A stretch of 64,000 bases of DNA from CALGKJ01 sp049322695 (lineage in GTDB: Bacteria > Bacillota > Clostridia > Lutisporales > Lutisporaceae): positions 98,170-162,169 of the forward strand of contig JBMORW010000057.1 in assembly GCA_049322695.1 (NCBI GenBank), written 5' to 3'. A program made the position numbers and the translations under genes. The notes under the pieces are model-generated. The model saw only the letters and a list, made by a program, of their open reading frames with translations, had not been told where the DNA came from and ran no database searches. Shown one piece after another: positions 29,242-38,822 of this stretch. How positions within the stretch are numbered: the stretch's first letter is position 1; each line of letters begins with the position of its first letter.

Positions 29242-31308
29242 GTGAGTACATATAATAATTTTTATGATAACCTACTTCCAGGAAACTATTTTTTAACTAA
29301 ATCAATGGAGCTTACCAAAGTAAATAAATCAGGAACGTTATGGTATACCAAGAAGTTCCTTGTTTTATATTATTTAATTTTTCTGTCTAACGATATAGAC
29401 ACTAGAAGTTATATCACTAAGGCTATAGACTGTTTTGATACATATATTAGTGATCTGCATGAAAGCGTAAGAGATCAGGCATATAGCTTTTTCTACCCTG
29501 ATAATAATGTCATTTGCTTAAAGTCTGAACACTTTAAAACTTTTACTGAATTTGCTGGTCATCAGCAGTTTGAAAATAACAAACACCGTGTTTCTCACAC
29601 AGAAATGGCAAAAAAATATTATTTTGCACTACTAATGGAATCCGGCGGTCAAGGTGGTGTAAATGAAAAAATTAAAGAGGCTATAAATAGTGAAGATTTT
29701 GTTTATACCTACGAAAGAATTAAAAACATAATTGACACATACTACAATTTTAAGCCAAACATAAATTACAATCAGAAAATTAACGACTACATGGCATTTT
29801 TGAGGAATGAGCGCCAGGTACTGTATTATTATGGCTTTTTCCACTCAAAAACTACAGGAGCAAATGACCGCGAATTCAGCAGCTTGACACCCGTTGGCGA
29901 ACTGGCATTGGAAGCTAACTCCAAAGAATTTCAATGTATTTGGGAACATCAAAAATTTAAAATGATATCTCAGCCTGTGACAGTGGAAATCGATAAAATA
30001 TCACCTCGAGGACTTAATCTGGATTCTTTTTCACTCAATTTCAATCCATACTTAGATATAATTGAATTCCTGCTCAGAAACGGAGCAATGACAAAAACAG
30101 AATTTCAGTACATTCTATCAAGGAAGAATAGAAACATAGATAATCAAGATTGGATTGATGAAGAAGCATGTATAATAGATAACCTTAGTGAAATTATTAG
30201 AAAAGTTACAAGCTTTGACCGCTCAAGTGATGTTAGGAGAGAAGACTCAAACAAAGAGTTACTTAAATACCTATTAGGACTGCGTTCTGATTTGCCAAAA
30301 GATAATGGCACTAATTTTATTGGATGCTGTAAGATGAAAAGAAATGGTGTTGAAGTAACTTCAGAGGATATTCTTAGAAAAATATCGAATGTATATAGTT
30401 CTTTAAATAGCTTCAAGCAAGCAAAATACCACGCCTTGTTTGAATCGTGTGAGGAAGAACTGCGGCGAAAGTATATAGCTTCTGCGAACAGGAGTATGTA
30501 TACAGTAGATCCTCAGATAAAAATTAGCTGGGATTTATATAATATCCGTCCAGATAAACAGATACTCCTTGGAATAATTATTGCCTTTACTCAAATAGAG
30601 TTGGGTATTGAGTTGATAACAGAAAATGCTGATGCAATTGCTCATTATGCATTTGAAAGCTATAATTCACTCTTAAGAAGAATAGGCCTACGTAGAATAT
30701 CTGCAGTAAGATCTGAAGTCCGTGCTCTTATTATGGCTATTCTGAGTGGCGATTACACGAATTACTTGCGTGAGGAAGATGAGGATGAACGTCGAGAAAT
30801 ACGAGCGACTTATCTTGAAATGTCTACAGCTGATCTGTTTGAAATAATTAAGCAATCATCCAATACTGCCACTACGCAGCTTGAAGAAGACAGATCAAGA
30901 AATGTGGCATTAATAAGCCAGATGAAATCATATTATATCCAACGGTTTGCAAATGAGCAAATGCTGAACTGTGAATGCTGTCATGAAGAAACTTTCTTAA
31001 CTTCAAGCAATGAGCCTTATGTAGAGTTTCATCATTTAATTCCTTTTGGTGGCGGACATTATGGACCAGATCATTATTTGAATATTTATGCCCTTTGCCC
31101 TGATTGTCATAGAAGAATACACTTCATGAATGTTAATGATAAGCAGGAGTATTATACAAGACTTAGTGCGAACAACTATTTTAATATGAATTTTATTGAA
31201 AGATTACGGGAACTACATAGTCATAGGCTGCTTCGTTCCTTCCAATTAGAGTTTTTACTTGCAGATAGAGCAATTACTCAGGATGAATATGATAGAATTC
31301 TTGCGTAA
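29242..31308 (+). CDS. HNH-family restriction endonuclease (probable)
   Basis: A 688-residue protein (start GTG 29242 after AAAGGGG; TTG 29239 or ATG 29212 are alternatives). The C-terminal part has a complete zinc-containing HNH nuclease site: CECC (about 577-580), the HH pair in VEFHHLIPFGGGH (about 597), the Asn in YLNIYALC and the CPDCHRRIHF box. The long N-terminal region has no recognised motif and presumably recognises DNA. It is 13 bases upstream of two DNA methyltransferase genes on the same strand, which makes a restriction role likely. The recognition sequence is unknown. Confidence 0.85.
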   Translation: MSTYNNFYDNLLPGNYFLTKSMELTKVNKSGTLWYTKKFLVLYYLIFLSNDIDTRSYITKAIDCFDTYISDLHESVRDQAYSFFYPDNNVICLKSEHFKTFTEFAGHQQFENNKHRVSHTEMAKKYYFALLMESGGQGGVNEKIKEAINSEDFVYTYERIKNIIDTYYNFKPNINYNQKINDYMAFLRNERQVLYYYGFFHSKTTGANDREFSSLTPVGELALEANSKEFQCIWEHQKFKMISQPVTVEIDKISPRGLNLDSFSLNFNPYLDIIEFLLRNGAMTKTEFQYILSRKNRNIDNQDWIDEEACIIDNLSEIIRKVTSFDRSSDVRREDSNKELLKYLLGLRSDLPKDNGTNFIGCCKMKRNGVEVTSEDILRKISNVYSSLNSFKQAKYHALFESCEEELRRKYIASANRSMYTVDPQIKISWDLYNIRPDKQILLGIIIAFTQIELGIELITENADAIAHYAFESYNSLLRRIGLRRISAVRSEVRALIMAILSGDYTNYLREEDEDERREIRATYLEMSTADLFEIIKQSSNTATTQLEEDRSRNVALISQMKSYYIQRFANEQMLNCECCHEETFLTSSNEPYVEFHHLIPFGGGHYGPDHYLNIYALCPDCHRRIHFMNVNDKQEYYTRLSANNYFNMNFIERLRELHSHRLLRSFQLEFLLADRAITQDEYDRILA

Positions 31309-31321
31309 GAGGTGACATGGT

Positions 31322-32122
31322 TTGATTGAGCAACACCCTAACAATATTTTTTTAAATGAAGATTGCTGCATAGCCCTTGAGAAGTTGGATAGCAACAGCG
31401 TTGATTTAGTAATAACTAGTCCTCCATATGATGATTTGAGAGATTATAATAATGAAGTAATCTGGAATTTTGAAGTATTCAAAAAAGTTGCAGAGTTATT
31501 ATATAGAGTGATCAAAAAAGGTGGCGTAGTTGTTTGGGTTGTAGGTGATAAAACAGATAAAGGAAACAAATCTCTGACCAGCTTTAGGCAAGCTCTATAT
31601 TTCCAGGAAGTTGGTTTTAAAATGTTTGATGTTATAATATATGAGAAATCAGGCTCTGGCCCCCCTCATCCCAATAGATACTTTAACGCTTTTGAATACA
31701 TGTTTGTATTATCTAAAGGACAGCCGAAAACTATTAATTTGTTGCGTGATAAACCGAATAAATGGGCAGGCAAATCTACATATGGAAATGTTACAAGACG
31801 CGAAAAAGATGGCTCCCTAACTGACAAAGGTAAAAAGATTGTCAATGAGTTCGGTATTAGAACTAATATATGGAAATATAACAACGGAAAAGGTTTTTCA
31901 ACAAAGGATGCTATAGCATATTCTCATCCTGCGATTTTCCCTGAGAAGTTAGTTAAGGATCATATACTTTCGTGGTCAAATGAGGGTGACGTAGTTCTTG
32001 ATCCTTTCGGGGGAAGCGGAACAACCGCAAAGGTAGCACAAGAGCTAGGCAGAAAGTGGATATATATAGAAAAAGTCAAGGAGTATTATGATATAGCAAA
32101 ATTGAGACTCAATAATGAATAA
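31322..32122 (+). CDS. Beta-class site-specific DNA methyltransferase (SPPY type)
   Basis: A 266-residue methyltransferase beginning at a TTG just after the nuclease gene. The catalytic motif TSPPYDDLRDY (SPPY at 33-36) comes first and the S-adenosylmethionine motif DPFGGSGTTAK (about 227-237) last, the order of the beta class. SPPY is typical of N4-cytosine enzymes and is also found in some N6-adenine enzymes. It would protect one strand or site for the neighbouring HNH nuclease. A second methyltransferase follows 12 bases later. Confidence 0.92.
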   Translation: MIEQHPNNIFLNEDCCIALEKLDSNSVDLVITSPPYDDLRDYNNEVIWNFEVFKKVAELLYRVIKKGGVVVWVVGDKTDKGNKSLTSFRQALYFQEVGFKMFDVIIYEKSGSGPPHPNRYFNAFEYMFVLSKGQPKTINLLRDKPNKWAGKSTYGNVTRREKDGSLTDKGKKIVNEFGIRTNIWKYNNGKGFSTKDAIAYSHPAIFPEKLVKDHILSWSNEGDVVLDPFGGSGTTAKVAQELGRKWIYIEKVKEYYDIAKLRLNNE

Positions 32123-32134
32123 CAGGAGATAAAA

Positions 32135-33490
32135 ATGTACAGGACATTAATAATTCACGAAACATATAACAAAGCATTTCAAATACTTTCTCGAGAATTC
32201 GCATCCATACAGGATGATGGATGTGCTTTTGTTATTGTGAAAACTGAATATGATTCTTCTGGAAATGCTGTATATGATTTTATGGATATCATCGAGTATG
32301 GTATCTCCATAGGATACAGCTATGTAAACACAATAGTTTATCCTACAGAAGAGCGCACATATGGTGCAATCATAGACAATGTAAAATATATTATATGGCT
32401 TTGTAAAAGCAAAAATCTTTTATATTTTAATAAAGATGCTATCAGAGAGAAGCACATTTGGAAGGACGTTGAATGGGGAAAGCGCGGAAAGAACTATAAT
32501 CCCAAAGGTAAAGATCCTGGTAATGTATGGATACCAACGGAAGATGATAATAAGGGACATATCACAAAACATATATTATTAACAGATGATGATATTATTT
32601 CTAGACTAATAAAGATGACAGATGCTTATGAATCCAACCTAGTTGTATATGAAAAAAAGGAATGTAACACAATAAAACCAGCTGAAAAACCAGCTGAAAA
32701 TTATTCCAAAACAGAAACTAAAGGTATTGTAATTTTCGGCACATCAGAAAGTATGCCAGAGATTGAAAATGAAAGTGTGTCTGTTGCTGTGACCTCGCCA
32801 CCCTACTGGGACTTGAAAGACTACTTTAAGAAAGGTCAAATTGGCCAAGAACCTTATGAGGAATATCTTTCACGTATGTCGAATGTGTGGAAGGAGTGCT
32901 ATTCAAAGCTAAAAAAAGCCGGAAGCCTATGGATTAATATCAATATAAGAAATAGGGATGGAAAAACCATATTGATACCAAAAGATATCATCAGAGAATG
33001 TAAGAGTAACGGGTTTTTCTACAAGGGCATTTTAATATGGCATAAATCATCGGGTATACCAACACATAGTAAAAACATCGTTGACAGGCATGAATATGTA
33101 TTGGTTTTTTCTAAATCAGAACAGTTTCATGCTGATGTAAATATAATGTCTCAGTTTTGTGATTATAAAAACTCTGCAATAAATGGTGCAGCATTTTGGA
33201 ACATAAATAGAAAAGCAGGAAGTGTCGGAAAGAAGTATATACACCCAGCCATATATCCAACTGAACTTGTAGAGCGTATTGTTCTATGCTCTTCTAACTA
33301 TAATGATTTAGTGCTGGACCCTTTCTTAGGGAGTGGTACTTCACTAATTGCTTCATTAGCACATAGTAGGAACTTTGTTGGACTTGAGTATTATGAAGGC
33401 TTTGAAGAGCTGATGATGTCAAGGTATAAGAATGAAATACCAAGATATATTGATTCAATAAGCTTTATAAAAAGAAGTGATAATATATAG
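32135..33490 (+). CDS. Second DNA methyltransferase with an extra N-terminal domain
   Basis: A 451-residue protein. Residues about 215-451 form a full beta-class methyltransferase with TSPPYWDLKDY (SPPY at 221-224) and DPFLGSGTSLIASL (about 395-408). The first ~200 residues lack these motifs but contain stretches resembling the middle of a methyltransferase (GYSYVNTIVYPTEE, AIIDNVKYIIWLCKSK, HITKHILLTDDDIISRLI), so this may be a decayed methyltransferase-like DNA-recognition domain, joined by a Lys/Pro/Glu linker near 195-210. Two methyltransferases in one system usually mean an asymmetric recognition site. Confidence 0.9.
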   Translation: MYRTLIIHETYNKAFQILSREFASIQDDGCAFVIVKTEYDSSGNAVYDFMDIIEYGISIGYSYVNTIVYPTEERTYGAIIDNVKYIIWLCKSKNLLYFNKDAIREKHIWKDVEWGKRGKNYNPKGKDPGNVWIPTEDDNKGHITKHILLTDDDIISRLIKMTDAYESNLVVYEKKECNTIKPAEKPAENYSKTETKGIVIFGTSESMPEIENESVSVAVTSPPYWDLKDYFKKGQIGQEPYEEYLSRMSNVWKECYSKLKKAGSLWININIRNRDGKTILIPKDIIRECKSNGFFYKGILIWHKSSGIPTHSKNIVDRHEYVLVFSKSEQFHADVNIMSQFCDYKNSAINGAAFWNINRKAGSVGKKYIHPAIYPTELVERIVLCSSNYNDLVLDPFLGSGTSLIASLAHSRNFVGLEYYEGFEELMMSRYKNEIPRYIDSISFIKRSDNI

Positions 33491-33623
33491 CGTTTGAAAG
33501 TGCAGATACTTGCACAGAAAAGATGTCTTTATGATTTCATTTTCATTAATACTATGTGAAGTGATTCTATACACTTTAAAATAGTAATCCATCTTTCTGC
33601 ATAATTAAAATGATATTCTTTAT

Positions 33624-33655
33624 AGGCTTTTAGAACACATTTTCAAGAGCCTTTT
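33624..33655 (+). terminator. Probable terminator of the restriction-modification operon
   Basis: AGGCTTTT pairs with AAGAGCCT (one G-U pair) around a 13-base loop and is followed by TTTT. The remaining 500 bases between the methyltransferase and the PRC-barrel gene are very AT-rich with no supported gene. Confidence 0.55.
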
Positions 33656-33992
33656 ACTTTAAGATTATTAATTAAATACATTTTATCTTGAAATTTTACA
33701 AATAAAACATGTATTCAGTATTTTAAATCATTATTTAACCTGTTTCATGCTTATAATGGGCTGCCTCTATCTCATCCGAAATTTGCTGTATCTCTTATTA
33801 ATATCCACTGAGCTATATTGCTTCTCTTTTTGCATACAATTTAAGCTTCATAACAGTTCTATTTTTGATACATGCTATATATTTTATTATAAGGTTATTT
33901 TTTGGACTTATTTACTTAATCTGTTTAAATCTATATCTGAGCATCAAAATGCAGATTTGCTTTCACAATACTCAAAGAAAAGGAGGATAAGT

Positions 33993-34232
33993 ATGGTCAA
34001 AACGTCTGAACTGAAGCAGAAAGAGGTTATAAATATCAATGACGGCAAACGGCTGGGTATAGTATCTGATGTGGAAATCAATATGGAAAGCGGATGTATA
34101 GAATCTATAATAATACCCGGTGCAGGGAAGCTTCTATCACTTTTCAGCAAAGAAAATGATATAGTAATAAATTGGTCAAACATAAAGAAAATAGGTGTGG
34201 ATGTTATTTTGGTCGATGGAGGAGGCTATTAA
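33993..34232 (+). CDS. YlmC/YmxH-family PRC-barrel protein
   Basis: A 79-residue protein that is a single PRC-barrel domain: KTSELKQKEVININDGKRLG, then SDVEINMESGCIESIIIPG and the hydrophobic end NIKKIGVDVILVDGG. The family is common in spore-forming Firmicutes (YlmC/YmxH), where it is sporulation-associated. The ATG at 33993 has AAAGGAGG seven bases upstream. The open frame continues upstream to 33747, but that part is not protein-like. Confidence 0.9.
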   Translation: MVKTSELKQKEVININDGKRLGIVSDVEINMESGCIESIIIPGAGKLLSLFSKENDIVINWSNIKKIGVDVILVDGGGY

Positions 34233-34247
34233 TTGACTGTGAATTAA

Positions 34248-34560
34248 CTGCCGCGCACATACGATTTCTAGTTCCCTAATGAGCTTTTTGAATAGTGATG
34301 GCCAGTAGCATTGATTATCGACAAACGTAGCGTTTTCAATGCTCCTGGTCAATTCTACCTTATACTCTGTATTGGCTTGTTATGGGTAAATGTTATCAGT
34401 TTGCTATCAAAATGTTATCACAAGCATGTTAGCTAAACCATTGAACTTACTTGTTTCTGTCAAACTCAACTATCATGATTTCAGTTACAGAGGTCAATAA
34501 TTCGGCTTGATCTACTATCCTTAGTGATTTTATCAACACTTTATCGCTACTTTATCAGCA
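34248..34560 (-). repeat. Decayed tRNA-Ser att remnant and island-border repeat, copy A
   Basis: The first ~24 bases resemble, with mismatches, the anticodon-to-variable-arm part of the tRNA-Ser fragments at 40519 and 42925. The following ~290 bases repeat with roughly 80 percent identity at 42984-43262, including CTAATGAG, ACCAGTAGCATTGA, ATCGACAAAC and iterated TGTTATCA-type heptamers. Island borders commonly look like this, with an integrase 3' end next to the att site. No intact integrase is present. The rest of the gap to 34682 holds no gene. Confidence 0.65.
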
Positions 34561-34682
34561 CTTATCAACACTAATGTTAGCTATGTCTCAGGTACATAGC
34601 TTTTTGGATTATTCAACTCACCTCAATCAATAACTTAATAACTTGACAGCCCGACACCTTATCCCTGTACTTGCTCATCTGT

Positions 34683-37043
34683 TTATTCAATTATCAATTC
34701 CCTGGGCTTAATATTTTTAATACCTTTAGATGCAAACCATGCACCAGATAAAGCCACTGCCAAGCAGACTGCCATGCTCAATAATGTTATGGGGACATTA
34801 ACTGTAAATGGAAACTTCAATATCCCTACAGATGAGAACATAATGTTCATCAACCAAGGAGCAGCAATAAGCGAAAATGATATGCCTGCCAATAAGCCGA
34901 ATATACCAGCAAGCCCAACCTTGAGCAGGATTGCTGTCCTGATCTGATCTGAAGATATTCCCACCGATTTTAATATGCCGTATTTTTTCCTCAGTTTCAG
35001 TATGCTTAACATTGTCGTATTGAAAATTGATATAAAGCATATGATTGCAACTAGAACACCAATCATAAACACCGCATAGGCGGAGGTCTTCAGGTTTCCT
35101 GTTATCATTCCCAGATTATCCGACGGTTTTCTTATTTCTGCCCTTTCTCCAAAAATATTCTTTAGATTATTGCTTACCTCATTTGCTGTAACACCATCTT
35201 CAATAATCACATGATAAAATTTCTGGATTGCATAATCCTTTTCCTTTATGACAGAATAATCAAAGCGCATTAACATTCCCATATTATTAATTGTCTGGAA
35301 CACACCCGTTATAAGGAAGCTTTTCTTCTCCCCCTCAATATATACCTCCATATAATCCCCTATACTTTTATTGAGCTTGTCGCTTAAGACCTTTCCTATT
35401 GTAACCTCCATGTCATTGGCTGGATTCTTACCCTCCAGGTTTATCAGACCAATGCTTGTCATATCCCCTTTATAAGCTATGCCAACAATGTTTCTATATA
35501 TGTCCTCGTCTTTGAAATATACACTGGAGTCAATGATGTACTGTGCTATAACAACATTTTCTATTTCCTTAACTGTGTTTAATTTGCTTAAGAGGTCTTC
35601 ATCAGAAAAACCCGGAACATTATTTGAGTTCTTCACTATAAGATCGCTGTCTTCAAAGCCCCAGAAGCTCATATTGTCTCCTACATGAAACATACTATCC
35701 TGTATGTTCGCTGTGGACACAAGCACAAGAACTGTTACTGCTACTGCCGCTGCAATAAACACAAAATGGCGCTTGTCTGAGACTATCTCCCTCAAGCCTA
35801 TCAGCAGGTTCACAGGAAGCTTTGCTCCGATGGATTGATTTATCGATTTTCGAAACTTGGAGCTTTTTACCGGAACACCCAAGCGGAGGGCTGCAACAGG
35901 TTTAATAGCTACTACCTTATAGGAGGAGATAAGAACAACAGCCGCAATAATTAAGGTTAAAACTGCAAAGGTAATAAGGCCCGGCAGTAAAGAAGATGAG
36001 GCTTCAGCTATATTTCCTATTTTTTTATTCAGCTGACCCAGCAACAGGTTCAGCATAATACCGGATCCGATAGCCCCCAGTGGTATTGAAATAATTGAAA
36101 TAAACGCGTATTTTAAAATATTCATGCTTATTATGTTCCAAGACGAAAAACCCTGGGATTTGAGGATTCCTATTTTTGCATAATCCGATAGAATCGCATT
36201 AGATATTGTAAATACTATCACTAGTAGTCCAACGGATATTATTATACAAGATATCGAAAGCATAATGGCGCCGAGAAGCTGATAGAAAAACATATATCCG
36301 AATTTCATGCCTGAGTATTCTATCTTAGAACCGACAAAAGCATTTTCCAGATATTTTTCAAAGCTACGGAACATGTCTGCTTCAAGCTTAGGTGAATACT
36401 CTCTGAACTTAATACCCAGCATCTCGGTGGCGCTTGCCCCAAAATTCCTTTTAATTTCTCCGGATCCTACCCAGGCTCTTGTAGGGTTGGTAGAACCGCT
36501 GCTGTAATGGGCGTCTACAACTATGGCTGTAAGCTTGAATACCTTCAGACCATCCTTTGCGGGCAGCTTTATTATATCTCCTATTTTTAGATTATTGCCA
36601 TAAGCATAGGCTGTGGTAAGCCATATTTCACCTTTGCCGGGCTTTTCGACTGTTGTACCTTCGATGATCTTCAGTTTATCCTGTGTTCTGTCAAAGTCGT
36701 TAGTCTCTGCCACAAAAAGCTGCAGATTCTGCTTCTGCCCGTTGACATAGGGATCTCCCTTCAAATACATTACCTTCGTTAACGATACACCTTCCACCTG
36801 GGGCTGCTTCCGCCACCATTCATTTATATCTTTTTCCGCATACAAGGTAGTGTCGTAAATCAATAGAGTATGGGAAGCATTTAAGCTCGTGAACAAAGCT
36901 TCAAATGGCTTCTGTATATTATTCATAAGTCCAATTGCAGTAGAAAACAATAGTGCAGATACAGCAACCGTAAAGAATATCAATGTTGTTTGAAGCCTTT
37001 TTTTTCTAAATCCGGTTAAGGTATACCTAAAAACTGCGTTCAT
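34683..37043 (-). CDS. MacB/FtsX-type ABC transporter permease
   Basis: A 786-residue membrane protein with two FtsX-type repeats. Each has an extracytoplasmic MacB-like domain (about 35-240 and 440-640) and a three-helix FtsX core (about 255-380 and 660-780). It has eight predicted membrane helices in all. The start is ATG 37043, two bases after the stop of the ATPase gene, with AAAGGGGTGG upstream. Such proteins move or sense peptides or lipids at the cell envelope. With the adjacent two-component system it looks like an antimicrobial-peptide response or export unit. Confidence 0.9.
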   Translation of the reverse strand: MNAVFRYTLTGFRKKRLQTTLIFFTVAVSALLFSTAIGLMNNIQKPFEALFTSLNASHTLLIYDTTLYAEKDINEWWRKQPQVEGVSLTKVMYLKGDPYVNGQKQNLQLFVAETNDFDRTQDKLKIIEGTTVEKPGKGEIWLTTAYAYGNNLKIGDIIKLPAKDGLKVFKLTAIVVDAHYSSGSTNPTRAWVGSGEIKRNFGASATEMLGIKFREYSPKLEADMFRSFEKYLENAFVGSKIEYSGMKFGYMFFYQLLGAIMLSISCIIISVGLLVIVFTISNAILSDYAKIGILKSQGFSSWNIISMNILKYAFISIISIPLGAIGSGIMLNLLLGQLNKKIGNIAEASSSLLPGLITFAVLTLIIAAVVLISSYKVVAIKPVAALRLGVPVKSSKFRKSINQSIGAKLPVNLLIGLREIVSDKRHFVFIAAAVAVTVLVLVSTANIQDSMFHVGDNMSFWGFEDSDLIVKNSNNVPGFSDEDLLSKLNTVKEIENVVIAQYIIDSSVYFKDEDIYRNIVGIAYKGDMTSIGLINLEGKNPANDMEVTIGKVLSDKLNKSIGDYMEVYIEGEKKSFLITGVFQTINNMGMLMRFDYSVIKEKDYAIQKFYHVIIEDGVTANEVSNNLKNIFGERAEIRKPSDNLGMITGNLKTSAYAVFMIGVLVAIICFISIFNTTMLSILKLRKKYGILKSVGISSDQIRTAILLKVGLAGIFGLLAGISFSLIAAPWLMNIMFSSVGILKFPFTVNVPITLLSMAVCLAVALSGAWFASKGIKNIKPRELIIE

Positions 37044-37045
37044 GA

Positions 37046-37804
37046 TTACCACCCCTTTTCTTTCAGGAAAGTGAATATATGCATTTCCCGGTCTCCAAAG
37101 CCCTCCGCTTCATACTTAGGAAGATTCAACTCTTCTTCAATTCTACCGTCCTGAAGAAATAGGATCCTGTTTGCCCGGCAGGCTGCCTTTAAGTCATGGG
37201 TCACCATTATGATCGTCTGACCGCTTTCATTCAGTTCAGTAAGTATATCCAGAACATTTTCCCCATTTGCTGAGTTCAGTGCCCCGGTAGGTTCATCAGC
37301 AAATATTACTTGTGGAGAGTTAATAAGAGCCCTGGCTATTGCACATCTTTGCTGTTGCCCTCCCGATACTTCTGAAGGAAATCTGTGGAGCTCTTTCTCT
37401 AGACCTATTTTACCTAAGAGCTTTAGTGCCTTTGCATTAACTTCCTTCCTGTTCTTGCTTCCCAAATAACCTGGTATTGAAACATTCTCAAATATTGTCA
37501 GGTCAGACACAAGATTTATTGCCTGGAACACGAAGCCTATGCTTTGGCGTCTGAGACCAGACATCGTTTTTTCCTTGAGCTTATCTATCCTTTTTCCATC
37601 GAACCAAACCTCTCCGGCAGTTACCTCATCAAGACCGCTTAATAGATAAAGTAATGTTGATTTGCCCGAGCCTGAGCTGCCCATTATGACAGTAAAATCC
37701 TTTTCATAGATTTCTACATTAACATTTCTAATCGCATTAAACTCCAGTCCATCTGTCTTGTAAGTCTTGCACAGATTTTTTGTATTTATCAAAGTTTTTT
37801 TCAT
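37046..37804 (-). CDS. ABC transporter ATP-binding protein (MacB/LolD type)
   Basis: A 252-residue ATPase with Walker A GSSGSGKSTLL (about 41-51), Q-loop FVFQAINLV, signature VSGGQQQRCAIARAL, Walker B VIFADEPTGAL and the H-loop MVTHD. The LDEVTAG...IGFVFQ layout is typical of the MacB/LolD group. It is expressed just before its FtsX partner and divergently from the response regulator, across a 240-base region that may hold the controlled promoters. Confidence 0.95.
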   Translation of the reverse strand: MKKTLINTKNLCKTYKTDGLEFNAIRNVNVEIYEKDFTVIMGSSGSGKSTLLYLLSGLDEVTAGEVWFDGKRIDKLKEKTMSGLRRQSIGFVFQAINLVSDLTIFENVSIPGYLGSKNRKEVNAKALKLLGKIGLEKELHRFPSEVSGGQQQRCAIARALINSPQVIFADEPTGALNSANGENVLDILTELNESGQTIIMVTHDLKAACRANRILFLQDGRIEEELNLPKYEAEGFGDREMHIFTFLKEKGW

Positions 37805-38042
37805 TTACCAAACCTCCCAGTATCATTATCAAAAGTGCCTAAATTTTGCAGCCCATAGCCAAGGTCACAGATGCTTTTTTCATTGCAGTTTATAACACCT
37901 CTTTAATCTAATTCTATTGAATGAAAATTACAAATCCCTTATAAAAATATTAAGAATTTATTAACTCCTTATGATATAATTTTTCTAAGAAATGACAATC
38001 AAAGGACGAGTAATATGAATATCGAAATATGGTGGTGATAAG

Positions 38043-38822
38043 ATGCAGTCCCACAAAATCCTTATAATCGATGATGAAATCGAGTTAGCAGAAATAATAC
38101 GTGATTATCTTGTAAGAAACGGATACAGCTGCATGATCAGAAGCAGCGGGAAAGAAGCCCTCACTGCTTTTGACGAGTACTCTCCCGACCTTCTCGTACT
38201 TGATGTTATGCTGCCCGACATGGATGGGATGGAGGTTTGCAGGCTGCTTCGTTCAAAGTCGGATGTACCTATCCTTATGTTGAGTGCAAAGTGTAGTGAT
38301 ATCGATAAAATTCTGGGGCTGGGTCTTGGTGCCGATGATTATATTACCAAGCCTTTCAGTTCCGGTGAGCTTTTGGCAAGGGTAAATGCACATTTGCGAA
38401 GGTATAAAGCAGGAAAAGCCCAGACCGGCAGGAACCAGACAGAATCAGGAGGTCTGCAGTGCAGTGTATCAGATGCAGGATCTCCCGGCAGCATAGAAGT
38501 CAAGGATAAAGCCGGAGCTTTACATACAGGTGATTTAAGAATTGACAGTGAATCCTACTCGGTTTTTAAAAATGGTGAGGAACTAAAGCTCACAGCAAAG
38601 GAATTTGAACTTCTGTATTATCTGGCATCCAACCACAACCGTGTTTTTACCCGCGAGCAAATATTCAACAGAATTTGGAACTTCGATGAATTTGGCGATA
38701 TCAATACAGTCACAGTTCATATCCGTAGAATCAGAGAAAAAATAGAAGATGACCCTTCACATCCGGTTTATATAAAAACCATATGGGGCGTTGGATATAA
38801 ATTTGACGAGGTTAGAAAATGA
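38043..38822 (+). CDS. OmpR-family response regulator
   Basis: A 259-residue regulator. The receiver domain (about 5-120) has the acidic pair DD (10-11), phospho-acceptor Asp54 in LLVLDVMLPDMDG and Lys103 in DDYITKPF. The winged-helix output domain (about 160-257) shows LKLTAKEFELLYYLASN and VTVHIRRIREKIE. The linker between them (about 123-158) is unusually long, with a Gly/Ser/Gln-rich stretch. The gene overlaps the sensor kinase gene by four bases (ATGA). Confidence 0.95.
   Translation: MQSHKILIIDDEIELAEIIRDYLVRNGYSCMIRSSGKEALTAFDEYSPDLLVLDVMLPDMDGMEVCRLLRSKSDVPILMLSAKCSDIDKILGLGLGADDYITKPFSSGELLARVNAHLRRYKAGKAQTGRNQTESGGLQCSVSDAGSPGSIEVKDKAGALHTGDLRIDSESYSVFKNGEELKLTAKEFELLYYLASNHNRVFTREQIFNRIWNFDEFGDINTVTVHIRRIREKIEDDPSHPVYIKTIWGVGYKFDEVRK

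Noticed and set aside
33747..33992. Upstream in-frame extension of the PRC-barrel gene
   Set aside because: Composition is not protein-like, and the ATG at 33993 has a perfect ribosome site and fits the family length.
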